Assembly: GCA_946887105.1 (NCBI GenBank)
Contig: CAMPKJ010000272.1
Span: forward strand, 1-6,581
DNA: 6,581 nucleotides
Origin: an uncultured Acidobacteriota bacterium
GTDB taxonomy: Bacteria; Acidobacteriota; Thermoanaerobaculia; Gp7-AA8
Direction: 5' to 3'
Under the pieces are notes generated by a model. It was not told the DNA's origin, ran no database searches, and saw only the letters and a program-made list of their open reading frames with translations. The first letter of the stretch is position 1, and the number at the start of each line of letters is the position of its first letter. Position numbers and translations under genes: made by a program. Shown piece by piece: positions 1 to 5,748 of this stretch.

Positions 1-2
1 AG

Positions 3-1895
3 TCGACCAGCCACTCTGCCACCCGCAGCAGGCCCGGCTTCGGGCGAACGGGTGCGTCGGGAAGGAGCTGCGGCGCCGCGGTCGCGAACCGCGTCTTGGC
101 GTCGCCGACCGAGGTGATGTCGAGCGCGGGACGCGACGTGCTCTTGCCGGTCGCCGGCTCGATCCACGTGGTGTCGATCTGGATCGAGCCGGCCACGATC
201 GAAGGTTTCGATGCGCCGATCGCGGCCTCGATCTCCGTACGCGCCTCCGAGTCGCTGCTGATCCCGCTCGCGACGGACCTCGGCGGCAACGCTGCATTCA
301 CCGACGCGCTGCGCGAGCTGCTCGCATCGCCACGCGAGTTCATCACGTACGACGCAAAGGCGCAGTCGCGCCGCTTGCGCGCGGCCGGACTGCCGGTGCC
401 GTCGCAGTGGACCGACGTGATGCTGATGTCGTACGTGATCAATCCCGGCCTGCCCAGTCACGCGCTCGGCAACATCGCGCGCGATCGTCTGAAGCAGGAC
501 GTGCTGGTGCGCAAGGACGTCGCGAAGACCGCGCCGCTGTTCGCGCTCGATCACGAGATCGGCGCCACCGCCCTCGGCGCCTATCAGCAGTATCTTGGCG
601 AGAAATCCGACGTCACCATCGCGCTGCGGTCGATGCTCGAGCCCGAACTGCGCCGCGATGCCGCACTGGCCGACATCTACACGCGCATCGAGATGCCGCT
701 CTTCCCCGTCCTCGGCGCGATGGAGGAGCGCGGCATCCGCATCGACGCCGCACTGCTGCGCACGATGTCGAGGTCCATGGGCGAACAGCTCGCCGAGCTC
801 GAGACGCGCATCTTCAAAGAGGCGGGGATGGAGTTCAACATCAACTCGCCGATGCAGCTCGGGCAGATCCTGTTCGAGAAGCTCAACTATCCCGTTCTCA
901 AGAAAACGAAGACCACCAAGAACTACTCGACCAGCGTGGAAGTGCTGCAGGAGCTGGCCAGCCACGGTTACGCCGTCCCGCAGCTCATCCTGCAGCATCG
1001 CGAGCTGCACAAGCTCAAGGGCACGTACATCGACGCGCTGCCGCAGCTCGTCGGCGCGGACGGACGCGTACACACGACGTTCAATCAGGCGGTCGCAGCG
1101 ACGGGGCGTCTGTCATCGTCGGATCCGAACCTGCAGAACATCCCCATCCGCACGCAGACCGGACGCGAGATCCGCAAGGCCTTCATCGCCGACGAAGGAT
1201 GGGTGCTGATCTCCGCGGACTACTCGCAAGTGGAGTTGCGCGTGCTCGCGCACATCTCCGGCGACCAGTCGTTGATCGAGACCTTCCAGCGCGGCGCCGA
1301 CATTCATCGCGCCACCGCGTCGAAGATGTTCAGCATCCCCGAGGACGAGCTCACCGCGGAACAGCGCCGCGCCGCGAAGACGATCAACTTCGGCGTGCTG
1401 TACGGCATGTCGTCGTTCCGGCTCGCGAACGAGCTCGACATCTCCACCACGCAGGCGAAGGACTGGATCGAAGCGTACTTTGCGCGATACCCGAAGATCC
1501 AGGAGTACCTCGATCGCACGCTCGCGGACGCGCGCAACACCGGCAAGGTGACCACGCTCTTCGGCCGCGTGCGCTACATCCCCGAGATCCACAACCGCTC
1601 GTTCACCGTGCGCGGCAATGCCGAGCGCATGGCCACGAACGCGCCCATTCAGGGAACGGCCGCGGACATCCTGAAGATGGCCATGATCGCGCTCGAACGC
1701 CGTCTCGAGGCGCACGCGTCGGGCGCGCGCATGCTGCTGACGGTGCACGACGAAATCGTGATCGAGGCGCCGGAGACGAGCGCAGCCGATGTGGCCGGAA
1801 TCGTGAAAGAGACCATGGAGAACGTCTTCCCGCTGGCGGTGCCGCTCGCGGTCGACGCGCATTACGGGAAGAGCTGGTACGACGCCAAAGAGTGA
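3..1895 (+). CDS. polA: DNA polymerase I, C-terminal part (proofreading domain remnant plus polymerase domain), 5' end outside window
   Basis: Template-directed DNA synthesis in repair and Okazaki-fragment maturation, in the cytoplasm. The frame is open to the left edge. The first plausible start is a TTG at 96, but the sequence before it has no stop and reads as linker, so I treat the gene as 5'-truncated by the window; the 5' nuclease domain would lie outside. About bases 96-640 encode a 3'-5' exonuclease-like fold, and the rest is a family A polymerase. Seen motifs: TGRLSSSDPNLQNIP (from 1101), motif A DYSQVELR (1218-1241), motif B/O-helix RRAAKTINFGVLYG (1365-1406) with the catalytic Lys, the Phe that selects against dideoxynucleotides and the Tyr, and motif C HDE (1746-1754). 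All are intact, so polymerase activity is expected. The exonuclease acidic residues are mostly replaced (see findings). The TGA stop shares its A with the ATG of the next gene. Identity is near certain. Confidence 0.96.
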   Translation, partial: STSHSATRSRPGFGRTGASGRSCGAAVANRVLASPTEVMSSAGRDVLLPVAGSIHVVSIWIEPATIEGFDAPIAASISVRASESLLIPLATDLGGNAAFTDALRELLASPREFITYDAKAQSRRLRAAGLPVPSQWTDVMLMSYVINPGLPSHALGNIARDRLKQDVLVRKDVAKTAPLFALDHEIGATALGAYQQYLGEKSDVTIALRSMLEPELRRDAALADIYTRIEMPLFPVLGAMEERGIRIDAALLRTMSRSMGEQLAELETRIFKEAGMEFNINSPMQLGQILFEKLNYPVLKKTKTTKNYSTSVEVLQELASHGYAVPQLILQHRELHKLKGTYIDALPQLVGADGRVHTTFNQAVAATGRLSSSDPNLQNIPIRTQTGREIRKAFIADEGWVLISADYSQVELRVLAHISGDQSLIETFQRGADIHRATASKMFSIPEDELTAEQRRAAKTINFGVLYGMSSFRLANELDISTTQAKDWIEAYFARYPKIQEYLDRTLADARNTGKVTTLFGRVRYIPEIHNRSFTVRGNAERMATNAPIQGTAADILKMAMIALERRLEAHASGARMLLTVHDEIVIEAPETSAADVAGIVKETMENVFPLAVPLAVDAHYGKSWYDAKE

Positions 1896-2620
1896 TGTCT
1901 CCTCGCCACGCGCTGCTGCTGTTGTCGATTGCGATGTTCATCGGATGCCGGTCCGACGCGCCAAAACCGGCCACGACCAAAGCCGCCGGCCCGACCATGA
2001 AGGCGACGGTGGTCACGATCCGCACGATCATGAAACCGGAGGAGCGCACGCTCACGCGCACGCTGGTCATCGCCGGCGACCGCGCGCGCGATACGAGCGA
2101 ACAGGACGTCTGGCGCCTCTTCGACACGAAGGCGAACACGGTCACGTTCGTCGATGACATCGCCAGGACCATCCGCACCGAACCGCTGCAGAAGCTGATC
2201 GAGCAACGCCGCGGGATCACCAGAGACGCGCTGCCGCAGTACTATCCCCGCGCGCGGCTGGTGCGCTCCGGCACGAAGCGCCCCATGCAGGGCGCCACCG
2301 CGGAATCGATCGTCATCGAGAGCGGCACGTACAAACGCGAGCTCTGGCTCGCCGAACATCCCGCCATTCCGCGAGGCCTGTTCGCGATGATGTACGCCAG
2401 CGACGCTCCCACGCCGCCGCTCGCGCCGATGATGCGCGAAGTCGACGAAGCGCTCCTCAACGTGCGTGGCTTTCCGCTCGCCGACCGTGCCGAGGTGCCG
2501 GTGGCGAAGAACACACTCATCGTCGATCGCGCCGTGACCTCCATCGCGCAGCGCGATGTGCCGCAGGCGGTGGTGTCGATCCCGAGCGGTTATCGCGATG
2601 TCACGCCGAAGGCGCAGTGA
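1895..2620 (+). CDS. Predicted lipoprotein, DUF4412-like plan, function unknown
   Basis: A 241-residue protein. The ATG at 1895 overlaps the polA stop (TGATG). There is only a weak purine stretch (AAAGAG) before it, so translation is probably coupled to polA. The N-terminus is MSPRHALLLLSIAMFIGC: a short positive start, a hydrophobic stretch and a lipobox-like FIGC, predicting lipidation at Cys18 and anchoring in the envelope. The -3 Phe is not ideal for a lipobox. A Pro/Thr/Ala/Lys linker follows, then a beta-rich body with DVWRLFDTKANTVTFVDD, later YKRELWLAEHPAIPRGLF, and an end VPQAVVSIPSGYRDVT. This order (a modified-state readout, then an ELW-type strand, then an IPxGY ending) resembles DUF4412/LolA-like outer-membrane lipoprotein folds. 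That is inference from pattern, not a search. Its position after polA does not imply a DNA role. The last 20 bases overlap the opposing ankyrin gene. A much longer ORF in this frame running back into polA (from 407) is a shadow of polA. Confidence 0.8.
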   Translation: MSPRHALLLLSIAMFIGCRSDAPKPATTKAAGPTMKATVVTIRTIMKPEERTLTRTLVIAGDRARDTSEQDVWRLFDTKANTVTFVDDIARTIRTEPLQKLIEQRRGITRDALPQYYPRARLVRSGTKRPMQGATAESIVIESGTYKRELWLAEHPAIPRGLFAMMYASDAPTPPLAPMMREVDEALLNVRGFPLADRAEVPVAKNTLIVDRAVTSIAQRDVPQAVVSIPSGYRDVTPKAQ

Positions 2621-3305
2621 CGGCGTCACGCAACCATTGCACGAGTTCGCGATTTCCGCTTTCCTCGGCTGCACGCAGCGGCGTTTTCCGGTCGTAGCCC
2701 ACCCAGTTCACGTACGCGCCGCGACTCGCTAGAAACTCCGCCACCTGCTGTTGCCCGCCGCGGCACGCGTGCCAGAAGGCATTCGTGATGTCTTGCGCCG
2801 ATGGCGGAGGCGCGTTCGTGAAGCCGTTGCGCACCTCGTCCAACAGACCGAGTGCGGCCGCCTGCCAGAACGTCGTCTTCGCGCCGCGTTCGAGCAGCCG
2901 GCGCGCTGCGTTCCATTGCGCGAACACCACCGCATCGGACATCGGAGCACCGCCGGTGAACACCGCGCCGGAAGCTTCGATGTCCGCTCCGGCATCGAGC
3001 AGCGCGTCGAGCACGGCAACGTCGTCGCTGCTCGCGGCCCAGTGCAACGGCGTCTCTCGCGCATGCGGCAGCTCGACTCGCGCATTCACGTCGGCGCCGT
3101 AACGAACCAGGAGCGCGATGGTCTGCGCACCATTCGGAAAATGTCCGGGCCAGTCGGCGGCGACGTGCAGGAGCGTCCGCCCGACTCCCCGTTCGTCGAC
3201 GACGCGCGCCGTGGCGAGAGCACGATCCTGCTCGAGCAGCGCCTCGAGCGTGGCCAGGTCGCCACTGCGAATCGCCGTGACGGCCTTTTCGATCGGAACG
3301 CTCAC
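2601..3305 (-). CDS. Ankyrin-repeat protein
   Basis: A 234-residue protein starting at GTG (3305). The start overlaps the stop of the TPR gene by four bases (GTGA, 3302-3305), and no clear Shine-Dalgarno is visible, so it is probably translationally coupled. There is no signal peptide or membrane segment, so a cytoplasmic location is expected. Ankyrin units are visible at about residues 4-30 (cap), 43-76 (RTLLHVAA...LLVRYGADVNAR), 84-111 (ETPLHWAA...LLDAGADIEAS), 119-143 (degenerate, ending LLERGAKT), 144-165 (degenerate), 174-201 (AFWHACRGG...LASRGAYVNW) and 206-228 (KTPLRAAEESGNRELVQWLRDA). The TPLHxAA and LLxxGAD consensus makes the repeat family certain. Ankyrin proteins mediate protein-protein contacts; no catalytic domain is attached and the partner is unknown. 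The tail overlaps the convergent lipoprotein gene by 20 bases. Codon use looks like the neighbours and gives no sign of recent transfer. Confidence 0.9.
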   Translation of the reverse strand: MSVPIEKAVTAIRSGDLATLEALLEQDRALATARVVDERGVGRTLLHVAADWPGHFPNGAQTIALLVRYGADVNARVELPHARETPLHWAASSDDVAVLDALLDAGADIEASGAVFTGGAPMSDAVVFAQWNAARRLLERGAKTTFWQAAALGLLDEVRNGFTNAPPPSAQDITNAFWHACRGGQQQVAEFLASRGAYVNWVGYDRKTPLRAAEESGNRELVQWLRDAVTAPSA

Positions 3306-4837
3306 TTCTGCGCTTTTTCCATCAGCTCCGCGGTGCTGCGCCGCTTCGGTGCCTCGCGCGAAACGCGTTGCGCCTCCGCGATCGCGTCCTCCTTCTTCCC
3401 GAGGTCGAGCAGCAACTCCGCGAGCAGTTCGCGCGCGGGCAAGATCGCGCCCGGCGTGACCGGGTGTTTCTCCGTCGATGCTTCGAGGTCGGCGGCGGCG
3501 CGCATCAGTTTCAGCGACTCGTCATGCTTCTCTTCCGCGCGAGCGATCCACGCGGCGACCGACAGGCGCTGGATTTCGACATGATCGGCCCAGAAGCTGT
3601 TCTTCTGATCGATGAGATTCTGGCGGATCGTGGCGAGCCGCGTCACCGCGTCGCGGGCGATGTCGAGATTGCCGGAGCGTACGCCGCCGATGCCGCGCGC
3701 GAAGTGGATGTTCGCCTCGGCATACGGGACTTTCGTCCAATCGACGATGGACGGGACGGTCAGCGCGGCCGCGTCTTTCCACTCGCGGCGTTCCAGTGCG
3801 AAACGAGCCGGGACGGCGCTGATCGCGTACGCCGCGGCGAAATTGTTCGCGTTGTCGAGCTTCGTCACCTGTTTCGTCTTTTCGACGAGCTTGCGCGCGT
3901 CGTCGATGCGTCCCTGCTGCAGATACGCATAGACGAGATAGTCGACCGCGTGCAGCTCGTCGAATGCGGTCGCGCCGGGCATGGTCCTGGCGAGATGCTT
4001 CCGCGCCTTCTCCGCCGACGCGAGATTGGACGCGATCGACTCGTCCCACAATCCGAGCCGGGTGAAGATGTGCGACGGCATGTGCAGCGCGTGCGGCGAT
4101 CCGGGCGCGAGCTTCGCGTACACGCGCGCCGCCGGCAGCGCGAGCTCCGCGAGCTCGGGGTAGTCGAAGCTATGGATGAGATAGTGCGCGACGCCCGGAT
4201 GCTCCGGTTCCTCCGGCAGCACGCGATTGAGAATGGCCGCGGCCTCCTTCTGCTTCGCGTACGTCTTGTCGTTTGGTGAGGCGATGCCGAGGATTGCGAG
4301 CGCGTGGAAGATCGCGGCCTCGCGATCCTTCGGGTGATCGCGCTCGAGCGCGGCCATGGCCTTCTCGTACGCGATTATGCGCGTCTTGTGATCGAGCTTG
4401 TCGGAGTCGGCGTAGAACGTGGCGATGGCGGCGATGTACGCGCGCTCGCGATCGGTCTTCGCGCCGATCGCGCTGGCTTTCTTCGCCGCTTCGACGCCGG
4501 TCTTCAACTCCTCGGGTGTGGGCGGCGCCCACAGCGGATGGAGATTGGCCATCGCCACGCCCCACCACGCCATGCCACACTGGGCATCCGCCGCGGCCGC
4601 ACCGCGAAAGGCCTTCTCGGCCTCGACATACCAGAACGAATGGATCAGCGAGACGCCGCGATGGATCTCGCTCTGCGCCTGTTCATTGCACGACGTGGAC
4701 AGGCGAGCCTTACCGATGTTGCCGAGGTCGGGCGCATCGTGGTGATGCTGATGGCCGGATTGAGGATCGTCCGCCAGAACGTTCCCGACGACGAGGAGAG
4801 GAGCGGAAAGGATGAGCGCCGCGAGCAACCTGCGCAT
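3302..4837 (-). CDS. Exported tetratricopeptide-repeat protein with His-rich N-terminus
   Basis: A 511-residue protein. I chose the ATG at 4837 because a perfect AAGGAGG sits five bases upstream and because the protein then opens with a clean signal peptide (MRRLLAALILSAPLLVVGNVLA, cut after VLA at about residue 22). The frame stays open 61 codons further upstream, but that stretch is translated intergenic repeat. The mature start carries a His-rich HQHHHD (residues 29-34), then STSC (Cys50) and DAQCGMAWWGVA (Cys87), HPLWAPPTPEEL (100-111), and a highly patterned core HYLIHSFDYPELAE (218-231) and PHALHMPSHIFTRLGLW (248-264). The rest is paired helices of TPR type, including YLVYAYLQQGRIDDARKLVE (300-319). 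I recognise the general plan as a widespread family of secreted TPR proteins whose function is not established. A periplasmic or outer-surface scaffold is inferred. The stop overlaps the ankyrin start, so the two are probably co-expressed. Confidence 0.9.
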   Translation of the reverse strand: MRRLLAALILSAPLLVVGNVLADDPQSGHQHHHDAPDLGNIGKARLSTSCNEQAQSEIHRGVSLIHSFWYVEAEKAFRGAAAADAQCGMAWWGVAMANLHPLWAPPTPEELKTGVEAAKKASAIGAKTDRERAYIAAIATFYADSDKLDHKTRIIAYEKAMAALERDHPKDREAAIFHALAILGIASPNDKTYAKQKEAAAILNRVLPEEPEHPGVAHYLIHSFDYPELAELALPAARVYAKLAPGSPHALHMPSHIFTRLGLWDESIASNLASAEKARKHLARTMPGATAFDELHAVDYLVYAYLQQGRIDDARKLVEKTKQVTKLDNANNFAAAYAISAVPARFALERREWKDAAALTVPSIVDWTKVPYAEANIHFARGIGGVRSGNLDIARDAVTRLATIRQNLIDQKNSFWADHVEIQRLSVAAWIARAEEKHDESLKLMRAAADLEASTEKHPVTPGAILPARELLAELLLDLGKKEDAIAEAQRVSREAPKRRSTAELMEKAQK

Positions 4838-4842
4838 GATGG

Positions 4843-4849
4843 CCTCCTT
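4843..4849 (-). promoter_or_regulatory. Strong Shine-Dalgarno of the TPR gene
   Basis: The minus strand reads AAGGAGG, a full match to the anti-Shine-Dalgarno, with five bases before the ATG at 4837. This fixes the start of the TPR gene against the longer frame that begins inside the repeat. It is the clearest ribosome binding site in the window; the downstream ankyrin gene and both genes that directly follow polA and selB lack one. Confidence 0.85.
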
Positions 4850-4863
4850 GCGTGAGGCCCGTG

Positions 4864-4869
4864 ATTGTA
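4864..4869 (-). promoter_or_regulatory. Possible -10 element upstream of the TPR gene
   Basis: The minus strand reads TACAAT, five of six matches to a sigma-70 -10 box, about 27 bases before the ATG. Transcription starting some seven bases downstream would give a short leader that still contains the AAGGAGG. No convincing -35 box is seen at 16-18 bases upstream, where the sequence is very GC-rich, so this is only a candidate. It would let the TPR/ankyrin pair be transcribed independently of selB. Confidence 0.3.
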
Positions 4870-4913
4870 GATGCACGCGGCGCGGCGAGCGAGCTCGGCT
4901 GAAGTCTGCTTTG

Positions 4914-5038
4914 TAGCCTTCGCCCCTCGTGAGGGGAGAAGGTGCCGCAGGCGGATGAGGGGTTGTCGCGGCGCGACGGAAAGGGAGACCCTCATCCGCC
5001 CTTCGGGCACCTTCTCCCACTGCGGCGGGAGAAGGCTA
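4914..5038. repeat. Intergenic imperfect inverted repeat with three nested hairpins (REP/MITE-like)
   Basis: The outer arms run about 4914-4962 and 4989-5038. Perfectly paired blocks are TAGCCTTC (4914-4921) with GAAGGCTA (5031-5038), GGGAGAAGGTGCC (4934-4946) with 5006-5018, and GGCGGATGAGGG (4950-4961) with 4989-5000. Each arm also folds on itself: 4917-4942 pairs 12 with 12 bases with one mismatch around a GT loop, and 5011-5018 pairs perfectly with 5027-5034. A small GTCGC/GCGAC hairpin (4965-4977) sits at the apex. The element can therefore form one long stem or a clover-like triple hairpin. It starts five bases after the CBM9-like gene's stop codon. Both ends carry TA, compatible with a TA target duplication, though TA is self-complementary and so not diagnostic. 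The sequence style (GGTGCC..GGCGGATGAGGG) resembles dispersed intergenic palindromes of GC-rich genomes. It may also act as a transcription attenuator or mRNA 3'-end stabiliser; there is no T-tract to make it a classic terminator. Confidence 0.8.
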
Positions 5039-5042
5039 TTCC

Positions 5043-5741
5043 TTAGAAACGCGGAGGCGCTTTCGGAGCTTCGTCCTTCAACACCACCACGCCCCACTTC
5101 GACGGATCGAACGTGAACTCGCGATCCGTGAAGCCGCCGGCCAGATCGGCGTCGGCACAATCATCTTCGAGATTGGCCGGCCAGTAGCCGAGGATCTGCT
5201 CGTCCTTCGTGTACGTGTAGAAGCCGATGGTGAGCGGGATTTCCTGCCGGCCGCCGATCGGAAGCTGGTACTCGCGCATCAGCTCCGCGGTGGGACTGGC
5301 GTTCGCGAACCAACCTTTCGAGGTCAGGAACTTTTCGCGATCGGCCATCGCGGCGGCGCTCTTGCCGGTGTCGCGATTCGACCAGTTGAACGGATGGGTC
5401 ATGCGCCATTTGCCGTCCGTCTCTTCGAACGCGGCCGTGCCGAGCGCACCCGACGCGTGCAGAACGACCACGCCGTTCTTGTTCGGGTAGCAGAGACTGC
5501 CGATGCCCGGCCGGAAGCCGACGATGCCGACGTAGAGATACGTGCCATCGTGGACGAGCAACGCTTCTCCCTGTCCCTCGGACAACCCGACGTGCGTCGC
5601 CCCTTTCCATTCGATTGGTTTCACCTGCCCGTCGACGACCGGCGGCTTCTCGACGCGATTCACCGTGATGCGGACCGGATCCGCGGCGAAGAGAGCGAGA
5701 GAGAACGACAGAGAAAGAATGAGTGCGATGGACCGATGCAT
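5043..5741 (-). CDS. Secreted CBM9/DOMON-like domain protein, function unknown
   Basis: A 232-residue protein. I chose the ATG at 5741 because it opens with a signal peptide, MHRSIALILSLSFSLALFAA, with cleavage at about residues 19-20. The frame's 41-codon upstream extension is only selB read in another frame. The mature part begins with PPVVDGQVKPIEWKGAT (residues 33-49) and then HDGTYLYVGIVGF (65-77). This 'xxIDGxxxxxEW...DxxYLYVGI' pattern is typical of the beta-sandwich CBM9-like/DOMON-like domains that bind sugars or haem in exported proteins. Nothing shows which ligand is bound. Cys84 and Cys195 are the only mature cysteines. The ATG lies seven bases after the selB stop with no recognisable Shine-Dalgarno, which suggests translational coupling to selB. 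The stop is TAA, and the palindromic repeat begins a few bases beyond. The fold assignment is moderate; the role is unknown. Confidence 0.75.
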   Translation of the reverse strand: MHRSIALILSLSFSLALFAADPVRITVNRVEKPPVVDGQVKPIEWKGATHVGLSEGQGEALLVHDGTYLYVGIVGFRPGIGSLCYPNKNGVVVLHASGALGTAAFEETDGKWRMTHPFNWSNRDTGKSAAAMADREKFLTSKGWFANASPTAELMREYQLPIGGRQEIPLTIGFYTYTKDEQILGYWPANLEDDCADADLAGGFTDREFTFDPSKWGVVVLKDEAPKAPPRF

Positions 5742-5748
5742 ATCGTTT

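Noticed and set aside
96..98. TTG as the true start of a Klenow-like stand-alone polymerase
   Set aside because: The frame is open to the window edge with no ribosome binding site before the TTG, and most bacteria carry a full-length PolA. It cannot be fully excluded without the upstream sequence.
1113..1862. Antisense ORF of about 249 residues opposite polA
   Set aside because: Arg/Val/His-rich complement of GC-rich codons with no recognisable domain; the sense strand is certain polA.
407..1894. Long open frame in +2 running under polA and joining the lipoprotein gene into one 737-residue ORF
   Set aside because: The translation before 1895 is Arg/Ala/His-rich, low-complexity GC-shadow sequence, while the +3 frame gives clear polymerase motifs.
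3368..4279. Plus-strand ORF of about 303 residues opposite the TPR gene
   Set aside because: Composition is typical of an antisense shadow (RLRDR, REQFARG) and the opposing strand has a signal peptide, a strong ribosome binding site and family motifs.
4914..5038. CRISPR array or Rho-independent terminator
   Set aside because: There are no regularly spaced direct repeats, so it is not CRISPR. The stems are long and lack a following T-run on either strand, so it is not a classic terminator.
4838..5042. tRNA-Sec (selC) or another tRNA near selB
   Set aside because: The hairpins do not make acceptor and anticodon arms, there is no TTC-type T-loop or 3' CCA in the right place, and the symmetry is that of an inverted repeat.
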